DNA of 64,000 nucleotides. Source: Vagococcus carniphilus (GTDB taxonomy: Bacteria; Bacillota; Bacilli; Lactobacillales; Vagococcaceae). This document shows positions 1 to 9,249 of the stretch, piece after piece. How positions within the stretch are numbered: position 1 is the first letter of the stretch; the number at the start of each line of letters is the position of its first letter. The stretch spans positions 574,001 through 638,000 of the forward strand of contig NZ_CP060720.1 in NCBI RefSeq assembly GCF_014397115.1, given 5' to 3'. Under the pieces are notes generated by a model that worked only from the letters and a program-made list of their open reading frames with translations, was not told the origin of the DNA and searched no databases. A program made the translations under genes and the position numbers.

Positions 1-379
1 CGACTGAAATGCCTGTACAAGTCATTGAGCGATTTCCTGCTTTAACAACAATTTTAACAGAGTTTGGATGGTCTGCTTTTTCTTGCTTGGGAACAAAAGC
101 AACATCCATTCCAGATTCATGAGCAATTTTTAAAGAATCTGAAAGACGTTCATCATCAGGCTCCATATCAAGTAAGCCGCCAACAAGAGCAATGTCTGTT
201 CCGTGTCCGCGGTATGTTTTGGCAAATGATTCATATAGATAAAGATCAACTTTTTCAGGCTGTTCTCCAAAAATTTGACGAACAACTTTTCCGATACGTG
301 CAGCTCCAGCAGTATGCGAGCTACTTGGACCAATCATGACGGGTCCGATAATGTCAAAGACACTTTTATATTGAGCCAT
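1..379 (-). CDS. sdaAB: L-serine dehydratase, beta subunit (5' part only)
   Basis: Translating the minus strand from the ATG at 379 gives 126 residues beginning MAQYKSVFDIIGPVMIGPSS and running off the window edge. The PSSSHTAG segment early in the protein is typical of the beta subunit of the [4Fe-4S] L-serine dehydratase, which with the alpha subunit deaminates serine to pyruvate and ammonia. A GGAG ribosome-binding site lies 7 nt before the ATG. The C-terminal part (usual length about 220 residues) and any alpha subunit lie outside. An extended -10 and a cre-like site sit upstream. Confidence 0.9.
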   Translation of the reverse strand, partial: MAQYKSVFDIIGPVMIGPSSSHTAGAARIGKVVRQIFGEQPEKVDLYLYESFAKTYRGHGTDIALVGGLLDMEPDDERLSDSLKIAHESGMDVAFVPKQEKADHPNSVKIVVKAGNRSMTCTGISV

Positions 380-412
380 ATTCATTCTCCTTGCTTCTAT
401 TTTTCTATTTGT

Positions 413-435
413 ATTCTAACATGATAACGCTTATT
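413..435 (-). promoter_or_regulatory. Candidate promoter and cre-like site for sdaAB
   Basis: On the minus strand TAGAAT (plus 413-418) is preceded by TGT, giving an extended -10. Directly upstream, plus-strand TGATAACGCTTATT (422-435) fits the CcpA cre consensus TGWNANCGNTNWCA at all but the last two positions. Its overlap with the promoter suggests catabolite repression of serine breakdown. This is inference from motif match only. Confidence 0.4.
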
Positions 436-581
436 TTCCATTCTACAATGATGATTATTTGGTAATTTTTTTTTAATAAATCTTTTGATTGGAAAAATTT
501 GTTTGTTTTAAGTAACAAATTTTTCATTTTAACCATTGAAAAGTGCGAAAAGCTAAAAGATTCTTCTACTTTAATAGAGTG

Positions 582-590
582 TGATAAAAT
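582..590 (+). promoter_or_regulatory. Extended -10 promoter candidate for cinA
   Basis: TGATAAAAT has the TGn extension plus a TAAAAT hexamer, 41 nt before the cinA start. The -35 position holds only a weak TTCTTC-like hexamer, so this is an extended -10 guess. Confidence 0.4.
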
Positions 591-631
591 AAAGCAAGTA
601 AAAAAGCGTATATTGATTGTGAGGTAAAAAT

Positions 632-1867
632 ATGAAAGCGGAAATTATTGCAGTAGGAACAGAAATATTATTAGGTCAAATTGTTAATACGAACGCAGCT
701 TACTTATCTCAGTATTTAACTAATTTAGGGTTTGATATATATCATCAAGAAGTGGTCGGAGATAATGAAGAGAGGCTATTAAAGGTTCTTGATGAGGCAA
801 GTAAACGCTCAGATTTAGTTGTTGTCTGTGGTGGATTAGGACCAACTGAAGATGATTTAACTAAACAAACAGTTGCTAAATATGTCGGAAAACCATTAGT
901 TTATGATGAAGAGGCTCTGGCACACGTTATTGACTTTTTTAAATACTCTAAAAAACCAATGACTGAAAATAATAAACAACAGGCATTGACAATTGAAGGA
1001 GCTAAAACGATTCAAAATAATGCAGGTTTAGCTTGTGGTTTATTTTATGAAAAGAAGAGGACACGTTACCTTTTATTACCTGGTCCACCAAGTGAAATGA
1101 AGGCTATGGCAGAAGATGGTGTGACACCATTATTAAGAGAAATTCTCCCTAATCATACAAAATTAGTTTCAAGATATTTACGTTTTATTGGAATAGGAGA
1201 ATCTCGATTAGTAACGTATTTAAAAGAGTTAATTGATAATCAAACAAATCCAACCATTGCTCCTTATGCCAAATCCAATGAAGTTATGTTAAGAATTACA
1301 GCAAAATGTGAGTCTGAAGAACAAGGTAACCAAATGTTAGACGTAATGGAAAAAGAAATTAATCAACTAGTTGGAGGTTATTTCTACGGTTATGGAGAAA
1401 ATCTTACTATGGAAGAAGTAGTGGTCTCTTTATTGAAAGAAAAGCAGCAAACATTAACCGTTGTGGAAGGATTAACAGGAGGATTGTGTCAAAATCGTCT
1501 AACTGATATTCCGGGTAGCTCAAGTGTTTATCCTGGTGGCTTCATTACTTATTCCACAAAAAGTAAAGCTGATTTATTAGGTTTATCAGTTGAAGAATTG
1601 GAATCAAAAGGTGTTTATAACCAACAGACAGTTGAACAACTAGCTATTCAAGGGAGTAATCGCATGAAAACCGATTATGCTCTAGCTATTATAGGCATAG
1701 CAGGTCCAACAAATGAGGAAGATCAACCTGTTGGCACACTTTACTTAGCTTTAAAAACACCAACTACAGTGTTGAGTGAAACCATGATTATTAATAGGGA
1801 AAGAGACTATATTAGAGATGGCGCTGTAAAACATGCTTTTAACTTGTTAAGAAAACACTTAGAATAA
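632..1867 (+). CDS. cinA: CinA-family protein (competence/damage-inducible; MoCF-like plus amidase-like domains)
   Basis: 411 residues, the usual length for CinA. Residues 1-170 are the MoCF-biosynthesis-like (COG1058) domain with GTEILLGQIVNTN and GGLGPTEDD; this half is linked to ADP-ribose pyrophosphatase activity in the family. The C-terminal third is the PncC/NMN amidohydrolase-like domain. There the usual AES-x-TGG motif reads VEGLTGG (277-284), so the conserved Ser is Gly280; the downstream conserved Lys survives (YSTKSK). The amidase half may therefore be inactive. It stands directly before recA, the standard Firmicutes arrangement, separated by a terminator that contains a LexA-type box. 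Confidence 0.93.
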   Translation: MKAEIIAVGTEILLGQIVNTNAAYLSQYLTNLGFDIYHQEVVGDNEERLLKVLDEASKRSDLVVVCGGLGPTEDDLTKQTVAKYVGKPLVYDEEALAHVIDFFKYSKKPMTENNKQQALTIEGAKTIQNNAGLACGLFYEKKRTRYLLLPGPPSEMKAMAEDGVTPLLREILPNHTKLVSRYLRFIGIGESRLVTYLKELIDNQTNPTIAPYAKSNEVMLRITAKCESEEQGNQMLDVMEKEINQLVGGYFYGYGENLTMEEVVVSLLKEKQQTLTVVEGLTGGLCQNRLTDIPGSSSVYPGGFITYSTKSKADLLGLSVEELESKGVYNQQTVEQLAIQGSNRMKTDYALAIIGIAGPTNEEDQPVGTLYLALKTPTTVLSETMIINRERDYIRDGAVKHAFNLLRKHLE

Positions 1868-1891
1868 AAAAGCGAATATTTGTTCGCTTTT
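1868..1891 (+). terminator. Intrinsic terminator after cinA
   Basis: AAAAGCGAA (1868-1876) pairs perfectly with TTCGCTTTT (1883-1891) around a 6-nt loop, followed by more T-rich sequence. It starts at the cinA stop codon. The same bases form a LexA-like palindrome. Confidence 0.75.
1873..1886. promoter_or_regulatory. LexA/DinR (SOS) operator upstream of recA
   Basis: CGAATATTTGTTCG matches the Gram-positive SOS box CGAACATATGTTCG at 12 of 14 positions, with both half-sites at the right spacing. It ends 8 nt upstream of the putative recA -35 hexamer. Binding by LexA is inferred; recA is a canonical LexA target in Bacillota. Confidence 0.75.
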
Positions 1892-1894
1892 ATC

Positions 1895-1923
1895 TTGCTT
1901 TTTTTTAATAAAGAAAGTATTAT
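1895..1923 (+). promoter_or_regulatory. recA promoter
   Basis: TTGCTT (1895-1900), a 17-nt spacer, and TATTAT (1918-1923), 35 nt before the recA ATG. Good sigma-A type match immediately downstream of the SOS box. Confidence 0.65.
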
Positions 1924-1958
1924 ATTAAGAGAAGAGAGAAACCAAAGGAGGCACATTG

Positions 1959-3011
1959 ATGTCAGATAACCGTAAAGCTGCCTTAGATGCAGCGTTAAAG
2001 AAAATAGAAAAAGATTTTGGTAAAGGATCAGTTATGAAGTTGGGTGAAAAGGTAGATACACAAATATCTACTATTTCAAGTGGTTCATTAGCGCTAGATT
2101 CAGCACTAGGTGTAGGTGGTTATCCAAGAGGACGAATTGTTGAAGTTTACGGTCCAGAAAGTTCCGGTAAAACAACAGTGGCTTTACATGCGATTGCATC
2201 TGTTCAAAAAGAAGGTGGAACAGCTGCCTTTATCGATGCTGAGCATGCTCTAGATCCTAAATATGCCCAAGCATTAGGCGTTAACATTGATGAGTTGCTT
2301 TTATCTCAACCAGATACAGGTGAACAAGGATTAAATATTGCAGAAGCATTGGTTTCAAGTGGTGCTATTGATATCGTTGTTGTCGATTCAGTAGCTGCTT
2401 TAGTTCCTCGTGCTGAGATTGATGGAGAAATGGGAGATACTCACGTTGGATTACAAGCTCGTTTAATGTCTCAAGCGTTAAGAAAATTATCAGGTACTAT
2501 TAATAAAACAAAAACAATTGCTATTTTCATTAACCAAATCCGTGAAAAAGTTGGTGTTATGTTTGGTAATCCTGAAACAACACCAGGAGGACGTGCCCTT
2601 AAATTTTACGCAACTGTTCGTTTAGAAGTGCGTCGTGCAGAACAATTGAAACAAGGAACAGATATTATTGGTAACAGAACTAAAATTAAAGTAGTCAAAA
2701 ATAAAGTAGCCCCACCATTTAGAATTGCAGAAGTAGATATTATGTATGGGGAAGGTATTTCACAAGAAGGTGAATTACTCGATATGGCAGCCGATAAAGA
2801 TATCGTGAATAAGAGTGGAGCTTGGTACTCATATAACGAAGAACGTATTGGTCAAGGTCGAGAAAATGCGAAGAAATACTTTGCTGAACATCCAGAAATG
2901 ATGGAAGAAATTTATCAAAAAGTAAGAGTGGCTTACAACATTGATGATGCAGAAGAAATACCTGAAGAAGATGAACCAGCAGAAGATTTAGCACTAGATT
3001 TAGAAGAATAG
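1959..3011 (+). CDS. recA: Recombinase RecA
   Basis: 350 residues. RecA coats single-stranded DNA, drives strand exchange and stimulates LexA self-cleavage. The Walker A motif GPESSGKTT is at 65-73; the Walker B-type stretch [10 protein letters not shown] and the [15 protein letters not shown] region are intact, and the tail is acidic as in homologues. The ATG at 1959 is preferred over the in-frame TTG at 1956 because AAAGGAG lies 8 nt before the ATG. The gene has its own promoter behind a LexA box, so SOS induction is expected. Confidence 0.98.
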   Translation: MSDNRKAALDAALKKIEKDFGKGSVMKLGEKVDTQISTISSGSLALDSALGVGGYPRGRIVEVYGPESSGKTTVALHAIASVQKEGGTAAFIDAEHALDPKYAQALGVNIDELLLSQPDTGEQGLNIAEALVSSGAIDIVVVDSVAALVPRAEIDGEMGDTHVGLQARLMSQALRKLSGTINKTKTIAIFINQIREKVGVMFGNPETTPGGRALKFYATVRLEVRRAEQLKQGTDIIGNRTKIKVVKNKVAPPFRIAEVDIMYGEGISQEGELLDMAADKDIVNKSGAWYSYNEERIGQGRENAKKYFAEHPEMMEEIYQKVRVAYNIDDAEEIPEEDEPAEDLALDLEE

Positions 3012-3021
3012 ATAACATAGG

Positions 3022-3061
3022 AAAACTGCTAAATAAGTGAGAGAACTTATTTAGCAGTTTT
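3022..3061 (+). terminator. recA terminator
   Basis: A perfect 17-bp stem (3022-3038 with 3045-3061), loop GAGAGA, followed by a T run. Confidence 0.9.
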
Positions 3062-3088
3062 TTATAATGAACACAAATATTATTTAAG

Positions 3089-3117
3089 TTGACACTCCTT
3101 TTAACAAAGCTTAAAAT
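3089..3117 (+). promoter_or_regulatory. rny promoter
   Basis: TTGACA (3089-3094), 17-nt spacer, TAAAAT (3112-3117): near-consensus. The leader of about 105 nt holds a short hairpin, TCATGC (3146-3151) with GCATGA (3159-3164). Confidence 0.8.
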
Positions 3118-3228
3118 GGAGATTGTATAGTTTTGTTTTATACACTCATGCCTGTAGAGCATGATTCAGTAATATTTTACTTTTAATCTACACATAAAAA
3201 TAATTAAAGATAGTATGGAGGTGTTTTT

Positions 3229-4782
3229 ATGAATTTGATACTCCTCACTATCATCGGATTAATTGTAGGTTTGACAATCGGTTATTTTTTTGCGAAGTCC
3301 AAACACGAAAAATCAATAGCGGGTGCTAACAATACAGCGTCAGGTATTATTGAACAAGCAAAAAAAGAAGCCGAAACTCTAAAAAAAGAGAGTTTGTTGG
3401 AAGCTAAGGAACAGAATCAGAATTACCGATTAGAAATCGAAAGTGAGCTGAAGGAAGAAAGAGTAGAACTAAAAAATCAAGAAAATAGACTATTACAAAA
3501 AGAAAATAATCTTGATCGCAAAGATGACTCTTTAGAAAAGCGTGAACGTTCACTTGAAGAAAAAGAGGAAAAGATTGATTCTAAGAAACAATTGATTGAT
3601 GAGCGGGAACAAGAGGTATCAGAATTAATCGACCAGCAAAAAGAAGAGCTGGAAAAAATTGCGGCTTTAACAAAAGACGATGCTAAAGATATCATTATGG
3701 CTGAGACTGAAAAAGAATTGACTCATGAAAGAGCAATACTTGTTAAAGAAAGTGATCAACGTGCTAAAGAAGAAGCAGATAGAAAAGCGAAAAACTTACT
3801 ATCATTAGCAATTCAAAGATGTGCAGCAGATCAAGTATCTGAGTTGACAGTTACAGTGGTTAACTTACCAAATGATGACATGAAAGGCCGTATCATTGGT
3901 CGTGAGGGTCGAAATATCCGCACACTTGAAACACTGACAGGAATCGATTTAATTATCGATGATACTCCAGAAGCAGTTGTACTTTCTGGATTTGATCCTA
4001 TCAGACGTGAAGTAGCACGAATGACTTTAGAGAAATTAATTCAAGATGGACGAATTCATCCAGCACGAATTGAAGAGATGGTTGAAAAATCTCGGAAAGA
4101 AATGGATGAAAGAATTCGTGAGTATGGTGAGAATGCAGCCTTTGAAGTAGGAGTTCACTCACTACATCCAGATTTAATTAAAACTTTAGGTCGTATGAGA
4201 TTTAGAACTAGTTATGGTCAAAATGTTTTAAACCATTCTATTGAAGTATCTAAGTTAGCAGGAGTCTTAGCTGAAGAACTTGGCGAAGATGCTACATTAG
4301 CTAGAAGAGCTGGCTTGCTTCATGATATTGGTAAAGCATTAGATCATGAGGTAGATGGTTCGCATGTTGAAATCGGAACTGAATTAGTAAGTAAGTATAA
4401 AGAAAATCCAGTTGTGATTAACGCAGTAGCTTCTCACCACGGAGATGTTGAAGCAACTTCAGTTATCTCAGTGTTAGTGGCAGCAGCTGATGCTTTATCA
4501 GCGGCTAGACCAGGAGCAAGAAGTGAATCGTTAGAAAATTATATCAAACGTTTAGAACGTTTGGAAAATATAGCCAATGACTTCCCTGGTGTTGATACAA
4601 GTTTTGCTATTCAAGCAGGTAGAGAAATTCGTGTCATGGTGAAACCAGAGGAAGTAACAGATGACGAAGCAACATTGCTTGTTAGAGATGTTCGTAAGCG
4701 AATTGAAAATGAGCTAGAATATCCAGGACACATTAAAGTAACTGTTGTTAGAGAAGTTAGAGCAGTAGATTACGCGAAGTAA
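3229..4782 (+). CDS. rny: Ribonuclease Y
   Basis: 517 residues. RNase Y is the membrane-anchored endoribonuclease that starts bulk mRNA decay in Firmicutes. Visible in order: an N-terminal membrane helix (about 1-22), a long charged coiled coil (about 40-200), a KH domain with [12 protein letters not shown] (about 222-233), and an HD domain with [12 protein letters not shown] and ASHHGD. The GGAGGTG ribosome-binding site supports the ATG at 3229. It follows recA as in enterococci, with its own promoter and terminator. Confidence 0.97.
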   Translation: MNLILLTIIGLIVGLTIGYFFAKSKHEKSIAGANNTASGIIEQAKKEAETLKKESLLEAKEQNQNYRLEIESELKEERVELKNQENRLLQKENNLDRKDDSLEKRERSLEEKEEKIDSKKQLIDEREQEVSELIDQQKEELEKIAALTKDDAKDIIMAETEKELTHERAILVKESDQRAKEEADRKAKNLLSLAIQRCAADQVSELTVTVVNLPNDDMKGRIIGREGRNIRTLETLTGIDLIIDDTPEAVVLSGFDPIRREVARMTLEKLIQDGRIHPARIEEMVEKSRKEMDERIREYGENAAFEVGVHSLHPDLIKTLGRMRFRTSYGQNVLNHSIEVSKLAGVLAEELGEDATLARRAGLLHDIGKALDHEVDGSHVEIGTELVSKYKENPVVINAVASHHGDVEATSVISVLVAAADALSAARPGARSESLENYIKRLERLENIANDFPGVDTSFAIQAGREIRVMVKPEEVTDDEATLLVRDVRKRIENELEYPGHIKVTVVREVRAVDYAK

Positions 4783-4801
4783 TTATAATTCTTAATACAA
4801 G

Positions 4802-4836
4802 AAAGAGAACAAATGGTAAAACTATTTGTTCTCTTT
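4802..4836 (+). terminator. rny terminator
   Basis: AAAGAGAACAAAT (4802-4814) pairs with ATTTGTTCTCTTT (4824-4836), followed by T residues. Confidence 0.88.
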
Positions 4837-4958
4837 TTTTGTTAAAAATGTCTTTCTTTAAAGGTTTGCAAAGATAATTTGCGAACTTGTTAATGACTTT
4901 TGATAGTAAGTAAAAGAATTTATTGAAATAATATTTAGTGAAAGGAGTTGTTTATTAA

Positions 4959-5606
4959 ATGATATTAGGAGAAAAAATTAAAAGTATTCGTCAGGAAAAT
5001 AAATTAAGCCAAGAAGAATTTTCCGAAAAATTTAATGTGACAAGACAAACTGTTTCGAATTGGGAGAATGGGAAAAGTGTCCCTGATTTAGAAACAATTG
5101 TTAAAATGAGTGATGAGTTTAATGTATCAACAGATGAACTATTGAAAGGGGATAAGAGTGTAGTTCAAAAAATAGACTCAGAGAAGAAAAAGAAAAATAC
5201 ATTGTTTATGATATTAATAGTTCTAATTGTAGGAATTAATTTTTCAGGTATCTTCTTTTATAAGGAGCTACAGAAGAAAAATACTGTTTCGTTTACCATG
5301 AAAGATGATAAAACGATGGATGTAAAAAATAAAAAAATGGAAGAAATAGGAGTAGGTTATTTTGCGGTTCCTAAAAAAGGGAACTATCAACTGAAATTAG
5401 ACGGTGAAATTGATTCTGGTGAAGTAGAGGTTCTCATAAAAAATAGTCAAAGTAATAACACCGTTTATGAAAATTCTAAGGATCATATAGAAGATGAACA
5501 GTTAGTACTTCTAGATGAAGGTTCATATAAAATACAAGTTAGAGTAAAAAATATGAAAGAAAAACATGTAAGTTTATCCTACACTATCGGAATTGCTAAT
5601 AAATAA
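4959..5606 (+). CDS. Membrane-anchored XRE-family regulator
   Basis: 215 residues. Residues 1-60 form a Cro/C1-type helix-turn-helix (LSQEEFSEKFNVTRQTVSNWENGKSVPD). After a lysine-rich linker (about 74-79) comes one hydrophobic helix (about 80-100), then about 115 residues predicted outside the membrane with mostly strand-like sequence. No enzymatic motif is seen. The layout is a DNA-binding domain tethered to an outside sensor domain. It lies 90 nt before an ABC exporter and a two-component system on the same strand, so it may sense or regulate that export block; this is inference. Confidence 0.8.
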   Translation: MILGEKIKSIRQENKLSQEEFSEKFNVTRQTVSNWENGKSVPDLETIVKMSDEFNVSTDELLKGDKSVVQKIDSEKKKKNTLFMILIVLIVGINFSGIFFYKELQKKNTVSFTMKDDKTMDVKNKKMEEIGVGYFAVPKKGNYQLKLDGEIDSGEVEVLIKNSQSNNTVYENSKDHIEDEQLVLLDEGSYKIQVRVKNMKEKHVSLSYTIGIANK

Positions 5607-5696
5607 AATATTGTAAATTTAAAGTTGAATTTGTTCATCTAGCGTTCATATAACTATTTTATAGTGTGGTTATTAAAGAAAGTTAAGGTGAATCAC

Positions 5697-7451
5697 ATGT
5701 TACAACTAAAAGAAAAAGAATCAATAAAAAAAATGAATAAGAATCAGCCAGGATTAAAAGAGTTGTTTCAATTAACCCAACCCAAAAAAAGTTGGTTGGC
5801 TATATCAGTTATTTCAAGTATTTTTGCTTCTCTTGTTGGTTTGGCTGTCCCTATGATTATTCAAAAAATGGTAGATAAATCTTTTTCAGGAATTTCGTTT
5901 AATCAAGGGATAATGGTAGTTTTATTGTTTGTCGGACAAGCTGTTTTGAGTTGTATAACTATTTATTTACTTGCGTATACAGGGCATTTTATGGTGAAAA
6001 AGATTCGAGAAAAATTAGCTCATCAAAGTATTTATTTTCCGATTTCTTATTTTCAGGTAGAAAGGCCAGGAGAATTAGTAAGTCGTACGATTAATGATAC
6101 TAATTTAATTAAAGATTTTGTGAGTGAAAACATCCCTACTTTTATTTCAGGTATTGTCACACTGATTTGCGCCATTTTTATCTTATTTTACATGGATTGG
6201 AAAATGACATTACTTATCTTTTTAGCAATTCCTTTAGCTGCTGTAGTAATTGTCCCGCTTGGTAAAAAGATTTTTAGTATCTCAAAGAAAACACAAGAAC
6301 AAACAGCAATGTTCTCTGCTGATTTTGGACAAGTTTTGTCAGCTTCGCCTTTAGTAAAAGCGTCTAATGGTGAAGAAGCAGTCGAAGCAGATATGAAAAA
6401 TGGTATTAATAAATTATTTACGTATGGTAAAAAGGAAGCTAGAATTATTGCCACGTTAAATCCAATTATGTCGATTGTTGTAATGGGGATTATTATGGGA
6501 ATTGTAGCATATGGAGGATATCGAGTTTCTCAAGGGACACTCTCAGCAGGAACCTTGATTGCTTTTATTTTATATCTTTTTCAAGTGGTAACCCCGATTG
6601 TAGCGTTTGGTACTTTTTTTACATCACTTCAAAAAATAAAAGGTGCAACAGAAAGAATTATTAATTTATTGGCAGAACCTATTGAAGATTTAACAACAGG
6701 TGAAGTAGTTAATATCAATGAAGGGGCTTTAGAATTTGAATCTGTTTGCTTTAGTTACAATGAAGAAGCGCCCCTGCTACAAGAAATCAATTTTTCTGCT
6801 AACATTAATCAAACAGTAGCTTTTGTAGGTCCTAGTGGAAGTGGTAAAAGTACTTTATTTTCATTAATTGAATCCTTCCATCAACCAAAATCTGGTAAAA
6901 TTAAATATGGAAAGAAAGATGTAACTGAATTTTCGTTAAAAGAATGGCGTAAGAAAATTGGTTATGTTCAACAAGAAAGTATGATGTTGTCTGGTTCAAT
7001 TAAAGATAATTTAACATTTGGTTTGGAAAGAGATGTTAGTGAAGCAGAATTAGATCATGTGATGGAACTGGCGTGTGGTAAAGAAATCATTGAACGTTTA
7101 CCCGAAAGATATCATTCTTTAGTAGGTGAAAGAGGCTCACTTTTATCTGGTGGAGAAAGACAAAGAATTGCCATCGCAAGAGCTTTTTTAAGAAATCCTG
7201 ATATATTACTATTAGATGAGGCAACGGCAAGTTTGGATAGTCATTCAGAAAAAGTTGTACAAGAAGGACTGCAAAACTTAATGAAAAATAGAACAACTCT
7301 AGTTATTGCTCATAGACTATCAACTGTTGTGAATGCTGATCAAATTGTCTTTTTAGATCATGGGAAAATAACAGGAATTGGAACACATCAAGAGTTACTC
7401 GAAACTCATGAGATGTATAGAGAATTTTCAACACAGCAACTAACTCATTAA
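5697..7451 (+). CDS. ABC exporter, fused permease/ATPase (MsbA/LmrA/BmrA type)
   Basis: 584 residues from the ATG at 5697, which has AAGGTG 6 nt upstream; an in-frame GTG at 5664 lacks a ribosome-binding site. The first ~320 residues carry six hydrophobic segments (type IV exporter fold). The nucleotide-binding domain has Walker A GPSGSGKST (378-386), signature LLSGGERQR, Walker B ILLLDEATAS and the switch His in VIAHRLS. It likely works as a homodimer exporting a drug, peptide or lipid. It is followed within 15 nt by a response regulator and kinase, which suggests stress- or peptide-induced export. The substrate cannot be read from sequence. Confidence 0.9.
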   Translation: MLQLKEKESIKKMNKNQPGLKELFQLTQPKKSWLAISVISSIFASLVGLAVPMIIQKMVDKSFSGISFNQGIMVVLLFVGQAVLSCITIYLLAYTGHFMVKKIREKLAHQSIYFPISYFQVERPGELVSRTINDTNLIKDFVSENIPTFISGIVTLICAIFILFYMDWKMTLLIFLAIPLAAVVIVPLGKKIFSISKKTQEQTAMFSADFGQVLSASPLVKASNGEEAVEADMKNGINKLFTYGKKEARIIATLNPIMSIVVMGIIMGIVAYGGYRVSQGTLSAGTLIAFILYLFQVVTPIVAFGTFFTSLQKIKGATERIINLLAEPIEDLTTGEVVNINEGALEFESVCFSYNEEAPLLQEINFSANINQTVAFVGPSGSGKSTLFSLIESFHQPKSGKIKYGKKDVTEFSLKEWRKKIGYVQQESMMLSGSIKDNLTFGLERDVSEAELDHVMELACGKEIIERLPERYHSLVGERGSLLSGGERQRIAIARAFLRNPDILLLDEATASLDSHSEKVVQEGLQNLMKNRTTLVIAHRLSTVVNADQIVFLDHGKITGIGTHQELLETHEMYREFSTQQLTH

Positions 7452-7465
7452 GAAGAGGTGAAAAA

Positions 7466-8140
7466 ATGAACAGGGTATTAATTGTAGATGATGATAAAAA
7501 AATATTAGAATTTATAACGATTGCGCTAGAAAATGAGCATTTTGAAGTTTACTCAGCTGAAAATGGTCCTGAGGCTCTTAATATTTTAGAAAAAACATTA
7601 GTTGATCTGGCGATTGTAGATGTGATGATGCCTGAGATGGACGGGTTTGAATTGACTGAAAAAATCAAAGGTTTTCTGGATATCCCTGTTCTATTTTTGA
7701 CAGCAAGAGGTGAGCTGAGTGATAAGATTAAAGGCTTTAATTTAGGAGCAGATGATTATATTGTAAAACCTTTTTTGATTGAAGAGCTTATTTTAAGGAT
7801 GCAAACCTTACTTAAAAGATATCGGATTAATCAGCAGCTTAATATAAGTGTTGGGAAACTGACACTACTTACAGAAGAGCAATTGGTTAAGGTTAACCAA
7901 CACTATCTGGATTTAGCGCCAAAAGAATTTCAAGTACTACTCTATTTAGCAAATCGAAAAGAAAAAGTAGTGACAAGAGAAGAACTAATTACTAAACTCT
8001 GGGGATATGATTATGAAGGAGACGAACGAACAGTTGATGTTCACATAAAACGTGTGAGAGAAAAGCTGTTAAGTGAGATGTCACAAGTTGAAATTAAAAC
8101 AGTTCGAGGAGTTGGGTATCGATTGGAGGAAGTCCGTTGA
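7466..8140 (+). CDS. OmpR/PhoB-family response regulator
   Basis: 224 residues. The receiver domain has the acidic pocket VDDD (8-10), the phospho-acceptor Asp52 (IVDVMMPEMDG), Thr in FLTARG and Lys in DYIVKPF. A winged-helix Trans_Reg_C domain ends with DVHIKRVREKL and VRGVGYRLE. It sits 14 nt after the ABC exporter and its stop overlaps the kinase start, so the three are probably co-transcribed and co-translated. Confidence 0.94.
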   Translation: MNRVLIVDDDKKILEFITIALENEHFEVYSAENGPEALNILEKTLVDLAIVDVMMPEMDGFELTEKIKGFLDIPVLFLTARGELSDKIKGFNLGADDYIVKPFLIEELILRMQTLLKRYRINQQLNISVGKLTLLTEEQLVKVNQHYLDLAPKEFQVLLYLANRKEKVVTREELITKLWGYDYEGDERTVDVHIKRVREKLLSEMSQVEIKTVRGVGYRLEEVR

Positions 8141-9186
8141 AACGAAAACTAATCAAAATGCTGATTCATATATCAACGTTTATATTAGCGATGAGTTGTT
8201 TTATTTTGTCATATTGGTTAGTTGATAAAACTTTAGTAATGTTTAGTTTAACTTTTTCTTGGTGGTTGAAACAAAGTTTAGTGACTATTTTAGGTTTTGT
8301 TATTACTTCTATGATAGGACGTCTTTTTGTTAACGAAAAAACATTATTTATCACAATGAAGCGGATGTTAAAAAAGATGAGCCAAGGAGATTTTGATATT
8401 GATACAAAAGATGAGGGGAAACTTTTTAGATACATTGATGATGATTGGGATGATTTTTTAAAACAATTAGACCAAACGTCTTTAAGGTTGAAAGAAATGG
8501 AAGAGTTAAAGCAGGGATTTATTTCTGATGTGTCTCATGAAATCAGGTCTCCTTTAACATCAATTATTGGGTTTACTCAATTAGCTAAACAGGAAAATGA
8601 AGACGAGAAAAAGCGGCATTACTATTTGGAAAACATTCAAGAAGAATCATTACGTTTGTCTGATTTAAGTGATAGCTTATTAAGACTTGCTACTCTTGAA
8701 GAGAATCGAGAAATTGAGAAAAAAACTTACTCTCTCAATCAGCAATTGGAACAAGTTATTTCACTATTTAATATTCAACTAGCTGAAAAAGAAATGACTT
8801 GCCATATAGAGTTGGAACCCTGTCTATATGAAGGCAATGAAGAATTAATGTATCAAGTTTGGCAAAACTTAATTGGAAATGCGATTCGTTTTAGTTCTTC
8901 TCAAGATACATTATTTATTTCGTTAACAACTGACGATGAGATTTTTACTGTTTCAATTAAAGATACTGGAATCGGAATGGATGAAACGGAAAAAAATAGA
9001 ATATTTGAGCGCTTCTATAAAGCAGATACCTCAAGAACTTCAGTAACAGGTGGAAGTGGATTAGGTTTATCAATTGTTTCTAAAATAGTGGAATATCACG
9101 GTGATTTAAAAATTGATGTTTTGAGTGAAAAGGGAATAGGAACTACTTTTAAGGTAGTTGGAAAAAAAGCAAAGAATGAGCCCTAA
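8137..9186 (+). CDS. Membrane sensor histidine kinase
   Basis: 349 residues from a TTG start at 8137, supported by GGAGG 7 nt upstream and a 4-nt overlap with the regulator gene. Two hydrophobic segments (about 8-30 and 45-63) are separated by a very short outside loop, as in intramembrane-sensing kinases linked to ABC transporters, although this exporter is a fused half-transporter, not BceAB type. The H-box is SHEIRSPLTS with His134; N, G1 and G2 boxes follow (NLIGNAIRFSS, DTGIGM, GGSGLGLSI). Partner: the adjacent OmpR-type regulator. Confidence 0.93.
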   Translation: MKRKLIKMLIHISTFILAMSCFILSYWLVDKTLVMFSLTFSWWLKQSLVTILGFVITSMIGRLFVNEKTLFITMKRMLKKMSQGDFDIDTKDEGKLFRYIDDDWDDFLKQLDQTSLRLKEMEELKQGFISDVSHEIRSPLTSIIGFTQLAKQENEDEKKRHYYLENIQEESLRLSDLSDSLLRLATLEENREIEKKTYSLNQQLEQVISLFNIQLAEKEMTCHIELEPCLYEGNEELMYQVWQNLIGNAIRFSSSQDTLFISLTTDDEIFTVSIKDTGIGMDETEKNRIFERFYKADTSRTSVTGGSGLGLSIVSKIVEYHGDLKIDVLSEKGIGTTFKVVGKKAKNEP

Positions 9187-9209
9187 TAGTGGTTTTCTTT
9201 GCTTTTTTT
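9162..9209 (+). terminator. Terminator of the exporter/two-component operon
   Basis: AAAAAAAGCAAAG (9162-9174) pairs with CTTTGCTTTTTTT (9197-9209). The left arm lies inside the last codons of the kinase gene, and the T run serves as the tail. Confidence 0.75.
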
Positions 9210-9217
9210 GCTATACT
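9209..9217 (+). promoter_or_regulatory. Extended -10 promoter of the AraC-type gene
   Basis: TGCTATACT gives a TGn extension with TATACT, 33 nt before the start codon. It abuts the preceding terminator's T run; no clear -35 is seen. Confidence 0.5.
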
Positions 9218-9249
9218 GATTTTAAAAATAATCAAAAGGAAGTTTAGAA

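Noticed and set aside
64-339. Plus-strand open frame of 91 codons
   Set aside because: It lies antisense to the clear serine dehydratase beta-subunit frame (MAQYKSVFDIIGPVMIGPSS) on the minus strand and has no ribosome-binding site.
2740-3162. 140-codon minus-strand frame across the recA end
   Set aside because: It is antisense to recA and runs through the recA terminator; composition is low-quality and resembles no known protein.
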